A stretch of 44,401 nucleotides of DNA from DAISIK01 sp036822055 (GTDB lineage Bacteria; Verrucomicrobiota; Verrucomicrobiia; Opitutales; Puniceicoccaceae). Shown here piece by piece: positions 34,075-43,185 of the stretch; positions within the stretch are counted from its first letter, which is position 1; each line of letters starts with the position of its first letter. Location of the stretch: the NCBI GenBank assembly GCA_036822055.1, contig DAISIK010000027.1, forward strand, positions 1 to 44,401, read 5' to 3'. The notes beneath the pieces were generated by a model, which had not been told where the DNA came from, did no database searches, and worked only from the letters and a program-made list of their open reading frames with translations. A program made the position numbers and the translations under genes.

Positions 34075-35991
34075 TCAGTTTCGGTATAGGATGACCTTGG
34101 GGGCACGGCCCCGGCGGGGCGCATCCTTGCTGAGGAGGGTCTGGTTGTCGTCCACGATGACGGTAGTCCAGTCGTTACCATTACCGAGGATCGAGATGCC
34201 GGCTTTGGTGCCGCTGAGACGAATCATTGGATCGCGGGTGTAGTTTTGCCCCTCGCGTCCGAGGGCATAGGCGAGTCCTCCGAGGACTTCGACGGTCCCA
34301 CCTTTAGCGTCGATGATAACCTGCTGGCCCTCGGTTTTGTAGCCGAGAAGCCAAAGGGAGCCGCCGTTGACCTGGACCATAGGTTCGTCGTTTAGAAACT
34401 CGCAATTGACCTGTCTGCCGTAAATCTCTTGAGGGTATTTCATGCGAATGGGGGTGCCCATGGTGTCCTCGAAGAAGACGGTTCCGGTCCCATTAGGCGT
34501 ATTTTCATAGCCGCCGTGGATATCGCAATGGCGGAAGACAACCTCGCGGCTACTGTCCTGGACGACTACCTTGTTTTGTGAGGAAGGATTCTTTTTGTCG
34601 TTACCCCGGCTGAACCAGAGATGCTCAATGACGAGCGGCTCCCCTGCCCCGACCACTTTGAGAAGGTGGGTACCCTGGAACGAGTCTGAAGCTCCGATGG
34701 AGGACTGAAGGCCGGTGATTTTCCTGACGGTCGGTGGAACAATGAGGGTTTTGTCGATTTGGTAGCTGCCGTTGGGTAGATAGACAACAGGTTTTCCAGA
34801 ATCGAGGGCTCTCTGAATTTTTGAGGTAACGTCCTGTGCCCCGCTTGAGCTACTTTTTGGAGCTGCGTTGGCCCAATCGCCGGGCTCTCGGGAAACAAAT
34901 TCAGGCGATTCCTTACTGGGGAGACCGACGGTGCGGGTATGGCCATTGGCGAGGGAGGTGTCTGAAATCCACTCGTCAATATTCCCGGTTAGGGTAGTTT
35001 TGTTGCGTCCTGTGCTTTCGAGAGACTGCGGGTAGCCTTCGATGGTGATGTTTCGGAGGACCATCTCTCCTTGATTGATGATAGCTGGCTGTGAAGATCC
35101 CTGGCCCTTGAAAAGTCCGTTGATCACCACGACGAGCCCGTTGGCTCGGTTCTGGCGGAGAACGGGGACGTTGTTTTGGCTGAAAAGGTAGTCGATGAAG
35201 AGTCCATTCTGATCGTTTTCAATGCCTACCTTGCGTTGGCCTTTGAGGCCGATGCGGGATAGAGTCATGGAATACTGACCGTGGCGGAGGGTTTGAATGC
35301 CCGAATCAAATCCTTCGATCGATACGTTCTTCACCAAGGCGGGCCCTGGCCATTCGCGATTCATGGCAATTCCGGCCACTCCGAGTCCTTCGGGATCTCC
35401 CGAGCGAACGGTGACGTTGCGAATAACCCCGCGATTGCTTGAGACATAGTCAATGCCTACGGCGCCGGGGTTTCCAACACCTGTATCGACGGTGAGGTTG
35501 ACAATGTTATGGCGAAAGGCGCGGTTGCCCCCGCCATTTCCGCGTGGGTCCTCAGAACCAGTAATGATGATGGGTTTCGGTTTCTCGGGATCTTGAAAGA
35601 GTGGATGGTTGTCGGCGATTTTGATGGTAACGGAGCTGCGGCTCTCGCCCATGAGCATCATTCCAGCGCGCCAACCCCGTGACCAGCTGTCGCTGACCCG
35701 GCTCTCAAGGGTGTCGCTGATCAGGTAGGTTCCCGCAGGGAAGTAGATGAAGGGTGGGCGGCTGTAGCGGCCGTTGTTTCCGAGCGCTATCTCGAGGGCT
35801 TTTTTGATGGCCGGAAGGTCGTCGGAAATGCCATCTCCCTTAGCCCCAAAGTCTCTAACATTGAGCATTCCAGAATCTGGATAGTCTGGAAGATAGTCCT
35901 CAAAAAATTGCCCCTTGAGGCTAATGGATAGAAGGAAAAACGAAGCCAGAAAGAAGGCAAAGGCCTTGGGCTGCAGGGGTTGTCTTTTCAT
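34075..35991 (-). CDS. Secreted tandem pectate-lyase-3 / GH55-like beta-helix protein
   Basis: A 638-residue exported protein with a signal peptide (KAFAFFLASFFLLSISLKGQ). The first beta-helix domain starts at NVRDFGAKGDGISDDLPAIKKAL (44-66), the opening of pectate-lyase-3 (PF12708) and GH55 proteins, with FPAGTYLISDTL nearby. A second, similar opening (QDVTSKIQRALDSGKPVVYLPNGSYQIDKTL) occurs near residue 400. Two tandem right-handed helices are the layout of GH55 exo-beta-1,3-glucanases, but pectate or rhamnogalacturonan lyases are also possible. It lies alone on its strand next to an SMP-30 lactonase and an esterase, which suggests plant or algal polysaccharide use. Confidence 0.82.
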   Translation of the reverse strand: MKRQPLQPKAFAFFLASFFLLSISLKGQFFEDYLPDYPDSGMLNVRDFGAKGDGISDDLPAIKKALEIALGNNGRYSRPPFIYFPAGTYLISDTLESRVSDSWSRGWRAGMMLMGESRSSVTIKIADNHPLFQDPEKPKPIIITGSEDPRGNGGGNRAFRHNIVNLTVDTGVGNPGAVGIDYVSSNRGVIRNVTVRSGDPEGLGVAGIAMNREWPGPALVKNVSIEGFDSGIQTLRHGQYSMTLSRIGLKGQRKVGIENDQNGLFIDYLFSQNNVPVLRQNRANGLVVVINGLFKGQGSSQPAIINQGEMVLRNITIEGYPQSLESTGRNKTTLTGNIDEWISDTSLANGHTRTVGLPSKESPEFVSREPGDWANAAPKSSSSGAQDVTSKIQRALDSGKPVVYLPNGSYQIDKTLIVPPTVRKITGLQSSIGASDSFQGTHLLKVVGAGEPLVIEHLWFSRGNDKKNPSSQNKVVVQDSSREVVFRHCDIHGGYENTPNGTGTVFFEDTMGTPIRMKYPQEIYGRQVNCEFLNDEPMVQVNGGSLWLLGYKTEGQQVIIDAKGGTVEVLGGLAYALGREGQNYTRDPMIRLSGTKAGISILGNGNDWTTVIVDDNQTLLSKDAPRRGRAPKVILYRN

Positions 35992-36183
35992 ACTGGTCAG
36001 AGACTAGATTTACGCCATTTTAAAGACAAGGGAGAACGGCCTGAAGCAGGAGAAAATTTCGAAAAGTGGGGCGTGAATCTAGTGTAGTAGGGGTTGATTG
36101 TTGGACCCCACGCTGGAAGCGGATGGGTACTCTGTGGGGCGTGTTGGGTTGACTGACGGCTGAGCGGGCTTGATGTTCCGATA

Positions 36184-37044
36184 ATGAATAAGGCTAGCGT
36201 TCGGTCGGTGGGGAAGCGAGTCTCTCGTTGGGGAGAGGGACCAATCTGGTGGGAAGGTGCGCTCTATTTCGTGGATATTCTGGGTCACGAGTTGGTTCGT
36301 TTCAATCCAGAGACGGGGGAGGAAGCGGCCTGGGATTTGGGAGAGCCCGTGGGAACGGTTGTCCCGACGGACGGTGAAGAGGTGATCTATGCCGGGGCAG
36401 CAGGATGCTTTCGCTTTGACCCGATCAGCGGCCAGAAAACCTTATTAGCGGGCAACCCCGAGTCTGCGAATCGTTTTAACGACGGAAAATGTGATCCCTT
36501 GGGGCGGCTGTGGGTGGGAACGATCAGTGCCCCGAGGCAACCGGATGCGGCTCTCTACTGTCTGGATGGTCGGCGTGGTTTGCAGAAGCGACTTACGGGG
36601 ATCACCAACTCGAACGGGATAGGGTGGAGCATTGATGGCAAAACCATGTACTACATCGACACTCCCACCAGGAAGGTCCAAGCCTTCCCCTATGCTTTGA
36701 GTGAAGGGGTCCTGGGGGAGCCGGAGGTCTGCGTGGATACAGTCAGCGCGGGAATTGATGGCTCACCAGACGGAATGGCGATCGACAACGAGGGAATGCT
36801 TTGGGTGGCATTCTGCCACGGCGGCTGTGTAGCTCAGTTTGACCCGGAAACCGGGCGGACGATGCGGAAAATCTCTTTTCCGACGGTTGAAACGACGGCC
36901 TGTGCCTTTGGGGGGCCGGAACTGGACCGTTTGTATGTGACAACCGGGATCAAGGCAGATTTGGTTGAGCCTGAGGCGGGAAGACTCTTTGTTGTCGAAG
37001 GGTTGGGGGTGAAGGGCCTGCCCGCGCAGCCGTTTCGCGGGTAG
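36184..37044 (+). CDS. SMP-30/gluconolactonase-family sugar lactonase
   Basis: A 286-residue cytoplasmic six-bladed beta-propeller of the SMP-30/gluconolactonase/LRE family, which opens sugar lactones with a divalent metal. The metal ligands appear in GEGPIWW (E18), ITNSNGIGWS and GSPDGMAID, with the substrate-site loop NRFNDGKCDPLGRLWVGT. No signal peptide is present. The neighbouring esterase and glycosidases suggest it works on the oxidised or uronic sugar products of the same polysaccharide. The stop lies inside a terminator-like hairpin. Confidence 0.9.
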   Translation: MNKASVRSVGKRVSRWGEGPIWWEGALYFVDILGHELVRFNPETGEEAAWDLGEPVGTVVPTDGEEVIYAGAAGCFRFDPISGQKTLLAGNPESANRFNDGKCDPLGRLWVGTISAPRQPDAALYCLDGRRGLQKRLTGITNSNGIGWSIDGKTMYYIDTPTRKVQAFPYALSEGVLGEPEVCVDTVSAGIDGSPDGMAIDNEGMLWVAFCHGGCVAQFDPETGRTMRKISFPTVETTACAFGGPELDRLYVTTGIKADLVEPEAGRLFVVEGLGVKGLPAQPFRG

Positions 37045-37060
37045 AAGGCTGGTTTTTTTT
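37027..37060 (+). terminator. Probable intrinsic terminator of the lactonase gene
   Basis: CAGCC (37027-37031) can pair with GGCTG (37047-37051), and a run of eight T follows at 37053-37060. The hairpin overlaps the lactonase stop codon. A competing CCCGCG/CGCGGG stem is also possible, so the exact fold is uncertain, but the T run supports termination here. Confidence 0.55.
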
Positions 37061-37101
37061 GGGGTTGGGCTTGCTGGATTCGTTGACTTTGCCGATTGGC
37101 A

Positions 37102-37184
37102 GGGGAGCTTGCCGATGAAACTTAACCCGTTCGCCCTGCGCCAGAGGAGGACTCCTCCGGGTGCCTAAAGGGCAAGCCTTCCCC
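37102..37184. repeat. Branched inverted repeat between the lactonase and esterase genes
   Basis: GGGGAGCTTGCC (37102-37113) is complementary to GGCAAGC-CT-TCCCC (37171-37184) with one two-base bulge, giving a 12-pair outer helix. Inside it lies the near-perfect palindrome GGAGGACTCCTCC (37146-37158) and other G+C-rich arms. This is far more pairing than expected by chance. It could be a structured leader RNA for the esterase gene, which starts 54 bases later, or a dispersed miniature repeat. Confidence 0.55.
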
Positions 37185-37238
37185 GAGGTTCGGTTTTGAG
37201 ATTGCCTCTGCTGGACAAATTTTCGATGAGGCTGGACT

Positions 37239-37886
37239 ATGATATTCGCTCCCAATTCGAAGGTTCTTTTCATTGGTGATTCGATCACCTTTTGTGAGCG
37301 TGACCCAGCAAGGAACGGGGATGATCTTGGGAGGGGTTATGTCTCTCTGATTGCGGCTCGAATTGAGGCCCATTATCCCGAAGCAAAATTGCGGTTTCTG
37401 AATTTCGGGATCGGAGGCAACCGGGTGACCGATCTTGAAAAGCGTTGGAGTGCCGATGTCTTGGCCCACCGCCCTGATTACGTTTCCGTAATGATCGGAA
37501 TCAACGATGTTTGGAGGCATTTTTCGCAGACCATTGAGGATCAGGTAAGCATTGAGGCCTACGAGGAGAAACTGGAGGGCCTGGTCGAACGGACCCTTCC
37601 GCATTTAAAGGGAATGGTGTTGATGACGCCCTACTTTCTGGAAACCAACCTCGAGGAGCCAATGCGCCAACAAATGGATGCCTACGGGGACGTCGTTAAA
37701 AAGATCGCCGAGCGCCGTGAGTGCTTGCTTGTCGACACCCAGGCGGCCTTTGACCGGTGGTTGAAGCATGGCCACACCCAGCGACTTTGCTCAGATCGCA
37801 TTCACCCGAGCCTGACTGGACATGAAATCATCGCCCACGCCTTTCTCGGGGTGATCGGGTTCGACAGTGGGCTGCCGAAACGCTGA
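37239..37886 (+). CDS. SGNH/GDSL-family esterase
   Basis: A 215-residue esterase of the SGNH hydrolase fold. All four blocks are visible: GDSIT with the nucleophile S15, GIGGNR (block II Gly), IGINDVW (block III Asn) and DRIHPSLTGH with the catalytic Asp-His. No signal peptide is present, so it acts in the cytoplasm. Relatives remove acetyl groups from xylan, pectin or rhamnogalacturonan oligosaccharides, and the surrounding carbohydrate genes favour that role, without fixing the substrate. GAGG lies eight bases before the ATG. Confidence 0.9.
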   Translation: MIFAPNSKVLFIGDSITFCERDPARNGDDLGRGYVSLIAARIEAHYPEAKLRFLNFGIGGNRVTDLEKRWSADVLAHRPDYVSVMIGINDVWRHFSQTIEDQVSIEAYEEKLEGLVERTLPHLKGMVLMTPYFLETNLEEPMRQQMDAYGDVVKKIAERRECLLVDTQAAFDRWLKHGHTQRLCSDRIHPSLTGHEIIAHAFLGVIGFDSGLPKR

Positions 37887-37894
37887 GACGATCC

Positions 37895-37912
37895 AACCTC
37901 CGGTTGGAGGTT
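37895..37912. terminator. Hairpin between convergent esterase and glycosidase genes
   Basis: AACCTCC (37895-37901) and GGAGGTT (37906-37912) form a seven-pair stem on a GGTT loop, nine bases after the esterase stop and before the end of the convergent glycosidase gene. The following T stretch is short (AATCTTT), so termination may be weak. Confidence 0.5.
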
Positions 37913-37933
37913 AATCTTTGACTGGAATGAAGG

Positions 37934-40345
37934 TCAGCGCTCGAGGACCAGGTAGGAGATGGGTAGGTCCGAGGGAATTGAAAGGGTGTCGCCCTCGATG
38001 GTGCCAGTTGAGACCACTTTGCTGTTCCAATCGTAGGCGGTAAAACTGAATCCCTGGAGATCCGGGGATTGGATGGTTGCGGCAACGCGTGCGACAAGGA
38101 CGGGCAAGTTACCCTGAACGGTGTTGGCAAGGCGGGGGTGTCTTTTTTCGAGAACCAAGTCGGGATTCCATGAAAAGCCAGTGTTGAAGCTGGTGCTGTG
38201 GAGGGCGAGGGAAGCTTTGCGCGTGTCGGAGAGGGGAAGACCGTCCTCAGTTACGAGAGCAAAGGCGAGGTACTGCTCCTTTTCCTCAATGGGAGAGAAA
38301 ATCCCCTCAGGATTGTTGATGGCCACATTTTTGAGGATCAAGCCGATGGAGAATTCAACCTTGCTCCCATACTTAGCGAGAAGGCCGGTAAAGGCCATGG
38401 TACTGGAGTTGTCGAAGAGCAGGTAACCTTTTTTCCAATCAAAGGTGATCGCGTTGGTTGGAGTGTATGGATTGTGGGTGTTGCGGTCCTCGAAGGAAAC
38501 TACCGGACCAATCACTTCGTCATCCTCTCGGGTTGGATCAATCTCGATGCGAACCCCGTGTTGGTAGACCGTCTGCAACATATCGAACCCCTTCGTTCCA
38601 TAGGATCCAGCGTAATCCATGCTGTCCGGGTCGGTCAGGGAGCGTTTGCCGTAGATGAATCTGGTGGGGTTTGGAGCGGGTTCCAAATGGACACCCCTCC
38701 AGATCAGGGCAGCTTGGCGCATCATGGCATTTTGGACCTCATCGTAGGTATAGTGGTAGCCTTGAGGGTGGGAGCCTGTGGTTACGTCCAAGGGGCGTTC
38801 CATAGGGTTTTCGACGACTCCGACCTCATCGTGGGTTGCGAAGTAGTGCCAGCTTACCCAGTCCCAATCCTGAATCGAGGCGAGGGCGGCGAGTCGCAGG
38901 GGGAAGTCGGCCCGGTATTTGGCGGGTTGCTGAATCTGGGTTTCGTACACGAGGAAAGGCTTACCCTCGATTTTGTTATGCTCGAGCCATGGCACGCCCT
39001 GAGAGATTCCGGGCGGTTTGAGGAGCCAGTTTACCCATGGGCCGGTGGTGGCGCTGATGCGCTCGGCGTCCAGAATACGGAGCCGACGCCGATTTTCACT
39101 AGTCAGTCCTTCAAGATCGGGATCGGAGGGGCGTGGTCCCCAACCATTGACATAGGCGTCGTGAACCGAGGCGTCTGACAATTGGTGGAGGTATTGGGAC
39201 TGAATTTCGTAGCCGATCCCGGTGTCGTGAATGATCACACCAAGGCGGGTGCTTTTGCCGAGATCCCGCACGGCGGCGCTGGAGCGCTCCTTGTGGGCAA
39301 GCTGGATTTCGAGTAAAAATTCGATCAGGTCACGAGCTCTCTGCGGTTCGAAGTCGCTTCGGGTGAGGGTCTGCTCGGTACTCATGAGAGCGGCGAGGGC
39401 GGCGGGATTGGCGTCTCCAATGGTCAGCGCGGGGTCACTCCGGCCTCGAATGGGGGCGAAGATGACAGATCCCTCCGATGCACTTTCTCCGGGTAGAAGC
39501 CCGCCCCAAGCCGCGCTCAAATTGGCATCATTTTCATATTTGTCGAGCAACCACTGATTCCATAGACGGATCAGTTGATCGCGGAAAAACTTTGGTTCTT
39601 TAAGCCATCCGCCACCGAGCATTCTGCTCATCCACCATTCCTCGTTGGTGAGTTCCCAGATGGCAAAGACCGGATCGTCCGCCCAGCGGAGTCCCCGGTG
39701 TTTGTTGAAGTGATTGCCGATAGCCCTCATTCGCTCGATGTAGACGGCCTCGATGCGGGGGTCCCAGATGCGGGCAAGGCTCTTTCGGATGTCTTTTTTG
39801 TCAGAGCCCTCGTTGTATTCCCGGATGGCATCGACCCACTGGGAGGCGGTTGATGGATCATCGAGAATATCAACGTCTGCAGCGGACAGGCGGCCGACGC
39901 GATTCCCGAAGCCGGCAGCCCAAACGCGGAAGCCACGTTCGGAAGCTCTCGCCAGAAAATAGTCGAGGGCGTCCGCATGAGATCCATCGCCCGGTTGGTA
40001 GTCCTCGTCGGTGGTGACGTCCCAGAGGCGGACGGCATTGAACCCATACTCGGCGAAGCGATCGAGGAGGAAGTCGGTGCCGCGACGGGAACGCTCTAGT
40101 TTGGCGGCTCTGGTCTGATCGTCATCACCGGGTTGAATCCGGGTGGGAATGAATAGTTTTCCAATAGCTGCCCAATAGCGTTGGCGTTCGCCCCCAACAG
40201 TCAGGTGTCCAGCCTCATTGGTGGTGACATAAGCGTGGTCGGGAGGAAGGGTGGCCATGGAAGGGGGAATTGGCCCCGCGTCTCCGAAAGTGGGGGACAA
40301 TGAAGAGCAGAGCAGCAGACTGATGATTTTTTTGGGGGACTTCAT
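37934..40345 (-). CDS. Secreted clan-A glycoside hydrolase (GH5-like)
   Basis: An 803-residue exported protein with a short signal peptide (KKIISLLLCSSLSPTFGDA). The central part is a TIM barrel of glycosidase clan A: FAEYGFNAVRLWDV, then FAIWELTNEEWW, with the Asn-Glu acid/base pair typical of the clan, and the nucleophile candidate in KPFLVYETQI. The C-terminal 200 residues look like beta-sandwich domains. The distance to known GH5 subfamilies is large, and other clan families are possible. The substrate is presumably a polysaccharide side chain. Confidence 0.8.
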   Translation of the reverse strand: MKSPKKIISLLLCSSLSPTFGDAGPIPPSMATLPPDHAYVTTNEAGHLTVGGERQRYWAAIGKLFIPTRIQPGDDDQTRAAKLERSRRGTDFLLDRFAEYGFNAVRLWDVTTDEDYQPGDGSHADALDYFLARASERGFRVWAAGFGNRVGRLSAADVDILDDPSTASQWVDAIREYNEGSDKKDIRKSLARIWDPRIEAVYIERMRAIGNHFNKHRGLRWADDPVFAIWELTNEEWWMSRMLGGGWLKEPKFFRDQLIRLWNQWLLDKYENDANLSAAWGGLLPGESASEGSVIFAPIRGRSDPALTIGDANPAALAALMSTEQTLTRSDFEPQRARDLIEFLLEIQLAHKERSSAAVRDLGKSTRLGVIIHDTGIGYEIQSQYLHQLSDASVHDAYVNGWGPRPSDPDLEGLTSENRRRLRILDAERISATTGPWVNWLLKPPGISQGVPWLEHNKIEGKPFLVYETQIQQPAKYRADFPLRLAALASIQDWDWVSWHYFATHDEVGVVENPMERPLDVTTGSHPQGYHYTYDEVQNAMMRQAALIWRGVHLEPAPNPTRFIYGKRSLTDPDSMDYAGSYGTKGFDMLQTVYQHGVRIEIDPTREDDEVIGPVVSFEDRNTHNPYTPTNAITFDWKKGYLLFDNSSTMAFTGLLAKYGSKVEFSIGLILKNVAINNPEGIFSPIEEKEQYLAFALVTEDGLPLSDTRKASLALHSTSFNTGFSWNPDLVLEKRHPRLANTVQGNLPVLVARVAATIQSPDLQGFSFTAYDWNSKVVSTGTIEGDTLSIPSDLPISYLVLER

Positions 40346-40468
40346 GGTTTAAAGCTTGGGCCTGGGTGGGGTTTGGGAACTTCCCTCTGACTGATTGACG
40401 CGGAGGAAATCAGGAGGTCCAAGAGGGGATCCTTGATGATGTTGTGCTAAGGGAAGTTCGCCGCTGAC

Positions 40469-42052
40469 TCAAGAGGGAAGGACTTGAAACTCCAGCCAAA
40501 CGATCTTACCCGTGTTTTGGGGGGATGGTCTCACCTCCACCTGGTTGATCCCGGCGAGGAGGAAGGCCGGAGGGATGGGCCAGCCGAGTACTTTTGCGAC
40601 GCAGTCGGGCATTTTGGGTGGCGTTTGATCCCGGGAGGTGGGTTGTGGGAGAGCCCGGCTATTGATCCAGACCATGAAATCGTGCTCCGTCAGCTCGCTG
40701 GCCTCCTCATCAAGACCGATCCAGAGCTTGACTTGAGAGGCCTGGGGCAAGGGGCCGAGAGGAATCCGAAAGGGAATGGTCTCTCGGTAGCGCCCGAGAT
40801 CGAAGGCATCCTCGGGCTGAATCAGAGGGACTGGCAGGAGGCAAGGAATCGCCATACCGGGCCCCGGGGTTTGATGGTAACTGACAGGGTGGCGCCTGGG
40901 GTGATCGACGAGGGCATCGGAATTGCCTGAGTTTTTGAGGAGATCATCCAGAAAACCGGGATTTTCCTGACTCATCCGATCCCCTCGGTTGAGCCGATAG
41001 CACTCGTTAAAGAGGTATACGCCGTCGGCTCCTTCGTGAAGGGCGGCTGCAGCTCCTCCGAAGAGGAACTGGTAGTCAGTGATTTTTGCTTTTTTACCTC
41101 CATTGGGCGAGGCGTGCATCCCGGCGTCGGTCTGGGCAAGAATTTCGACCTGCGGGCCGAAGAGAGCTCGCCAGAGATCAATGTCGAATTCGAAGAGGGA
41201 TTGGGACAAAAACGGTGCCAGGGTGATGAGGTCGACGAGGTTTTCCTCGGCCCAAGTGGGGAGATCATAACCCCAAGCCCAGGCAGACTGGAGGTGGGTG
41301 GGCAAGCGGACACCAAGGCGAACCGGATGGTTCAGACGACGAGCGGCGGCCTCGGTCAGGCGCCTGGCCTCGCGCATGAATTGGGTTAGGGTAGCTCGAC
41401 CGGCCACCTCTCCTCCGGGGGCAAAGTGTTTAATCCAACGCATCCAATCCAGCTCGATTCCATCCATATCGTAGCGATCGCAAAGTTCACGGAGGAGACT
41501 GAGGTGATACTCGACGACCTCGGTCTTGCCGTAGTCGAAGGCAGTTTCAAACCAACCTTCGTCGCGGTGCCTCGCACGATGGAGGTCTGGACGGTCGCGC
41601 CAAAAGGAACTGTGCCAAAAGGCATCCGGATCCGGATTGTGGTGGCAATCGTTCATGCGCATGGAGAGCCAAGCCTCGATGCCGTGGTGGCGGCAGCGAT
41701 CCAGCCAAACCTGGGGGTGGTCTATGCCCCTCTGGGCGAGAAGCCAGAGGTTGTGGACCCACCAGCGTCCTCGTTGACCGGGAATGAAGGAACGGGCGGT
41801 AGGGGGTAGAAATTGAAAGATTGGCTGATCATCGGGACCCTCTGGATCGTAGCCAGTGAAAAGAGGTTCCCATGACTTGCTGTCGAACAATGCGCGCTGG
41901 ACGTTGACGCAGAAAAGGAGGCCCTTGATCGATGTCTCGTTTGCATAGGTATCGACCAGTGAATGCAGTCCTTCAATCGACATTTCCTCCTGGGATCGAT
42001 AGTCGTAGAAACTCGCGTTATCTTCGTTTATCCAGCACTGTCTTTTCTGCAT
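40469..42052 (-). CDS. Glycosidase-like TIM-barrel protein of unknown family
   Basis: A 527-residue protein without signal peptide. The N-terminal 350 residues have a TIM-barrel-like layout: IEAWLSMRMNDCHH, then RYDMDGIELDWMRWIKHF, with an acidic pair on a strand as in GH10-like and GH18-like proteins, and GVRLPTHLQSAW and ADGVYLFNECYRLN further on. A C-terminal beta-rich module begins near residue 420. I cannot assign a CAZy family. Its place in the carbohydrate neighbourhood supports a role in intracellular oligosaccharide breakdown. Confidence 0.65.
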   Translation of the reverse strand: MQKRQCWINEDNASFYDYRSQEEMSIEGLHSLVDTYANETSIKGLLFCVNVQRALFDSKSWEPLFTGYDPEGPDDQPIFQFLPPTARSFIPGQRGRWWVHNLWLLAQRGIDHPQVWLDRCRHHGIEAWLSMRMNDCHHNPDPDAFWHSSFWRDRPDLHRARHRDEGWFETAFDYGKTEVVEYHLSLLRELCDRYDMDGIELDWMRWIKHFAPGGEVAGRATLTQFMREARRLTEAAARRLNHPVRLGVRLPTHLQSAWAWGYDLPTWAEENLVDLITLAPFLSQSLFEFDIDLWRALFGPQVEILAQTDAGMHASPNGGKKAKITDYQFLFGGAAAALHEGADGVYLFNECYRLNRGDRMSQENPGFLDDLLKNSGNSDALVDHPRRHPVSYHQTPGPGMAIPCLLPVPLIQPEDAFDLGRYRETIPFRIPLGPLPQASQVKLWIGLDEEASELTEHDFMVWINSRALPQPTSRDQTPPKMPDCVAKVLGWPIPPAFLLAGINQVEVRPSPQNTGKIVWLEFQVLPS

Positions 42053-42263
42053 TGGTTCAGGTTCGGTTCAATTCGATGAATGGGCCAGGGCTTTAGGTCG
42101 CGGGTCCATTGACCCAGAGGGCCTACGGGGTTCACGGTCGCGGAAAGGGGAAATGAAACAGGGATCCCCGGCCATCGGGGCTCAATGCCGATCTGGGATT
42201 TCTGGCTTGGTTCTGGCAGCGGGAGAGTCCTGTTGGTTATCTCAGAGATCGGTTCCTGAAAAT

Positions 42264-42299
42264 GGATCGCCCCACCTGGCGAGGCCAAATGGGGCGATC
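42264..42299 (-). terminator. Terminator-like hairpin after the PEP-CTERM gene
   Basis: GATCGCCCCA (42265-42274) and TGGGGCGATC (42290-42299) form a perfect ten-pair stem around a 15-base loop that can itself pair CCT/AGG. On the minus strand it ends about 30 bases after the PEP-CTERM stop and is followed by CATTTTC, a modest U tract. Confidence 0.65.
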
Positions 42300-42330
42300 A
42301 ACTGCTAATCAAAATCCCTTCAACAATCCA

Positions 42331-43049
42331 TTAGCGTCGACGCCGCCCGAGGAGCATCAGCGAGAGCCCGGAGAGGGCGACGAAATGAAAGGCATTTGGC
42401 TCGGGGATGACGACGGAACCATTGAGGACGATGTCGTCCAAATAGCCACGGTTGTTATTCCCGTTGAAAAAGACGAAGGCGAATTCAACCTTCTGAGCAC
42501 CGACGATGGAGGTGAGGTCCCGGTTGGTGACCCCTGGGTTGCTTGCGTCGCCCAAGCTCAAGGTATCGCCAATTTTGACGAAGGCGCCGTCATTTACGCT
42601 GGTATGAGATCCAGGCGATTGATGGTACCGCCGCCACCGTTTCGAGATGCCCGGAAATCGATATCATCCAAGGTGATGGCGAATCCTGGATCGGCAGTGA
42701 TGGTGAAGCCCATGTACTCATTGTCCGAGAGGTTTTCAGCTGAAGTGTGAACTCCGTCACCAGTTCCGCCGGGTTCTCCGACGGAATCGGGAACCCAATA
42801 AGCGTAGTTTGGATCGCTTCCGAAACGTGGAGCGAAGCCGAAGGCAGCGTCTGTTGTGTTTCCAGCGTTTCCGAAGGCCGAAACGGTGAGGTCAGCAGGT
42901 GCGACGGTTGAATCGAGGGAGGCAATGGTTCCATCGAACTCGAATGAAGCGAGGATGGCGGCATTGCCTAAGTGGGCGAAGCCAAGGGTCAAGACGGCAG
43001 TCGCGCCGAGGAGACACCGTGATGTTTTTCGAGAGGTGATACTGTTCAT
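42331..43049 (-). pseudogene. PEP-CTERM-anchored secreted protein, interrupted by a frameshift
   Basis: Two adjoining frames together form one PEP-CTERM protein of about 240 residues. The first (43049-42594) has a signal peptide (LLGATAVLTLGFAHLGNAA) and a beta-rich domain with DDIDFRASRNGGGGTINRLDL, and stops prematurely. The second, in another frame (to 42331), continues SVNDGAFVKIGDTLSLG..., GYLDDIVLNG and the sorting signal IPEPNAFHFVALSGLSLM followed by LLGRRRR. PEP-CTERM tails are cleaved by an exosortase and attach proteins to the cell envelope or polymer. A loss of one base, or gain of two, near 42605-42615 would explain the break. It may be a real mutation, a phase-variable state or a sequencing error. 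Confidence 0.82.
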
Positions 43050-43110
43050 AGGATAACTTAGTTTTGGGAGAATTGCTGTGAGCGAGATCTGCTTACAACG
43101 ATTTAAATTT

Positions 43111-43124
43111 TTAAAACGTTTTAA
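43111..43124. promoter_or_regulatory. Perfect palindrome TTAAAACGTTTTAA, candidate LacI-type operator
   Basis: A 14-base perfect palindrome with a central CG lies 62 bases upstream of the PEP-CTERM gene. LacI/GalR regulators typically bind such CG-centred dyads. On the minus strand it falls between TTGCCA (43134-43129) and an A+T-rich TAAAAA, which could be the -35 and -10 boxes of the promoter with a 16-base spacer. No LacI-type regulator is in the window. Confidence 0.5.
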
Positions 43125-43185
43125 GAGATGGCAAGTAATTTTTCGCTAAAAAGGATTATTTTTCGAATCGGGTAGATCGGTCCCT

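Noticed and set aside
38198..39178. 326-codon plus-strand frame within the glycosidase gene
   Set aside because: It is antisense to the secreted clan-A hydrolase, which has a signal peptide and catalytic motifs.
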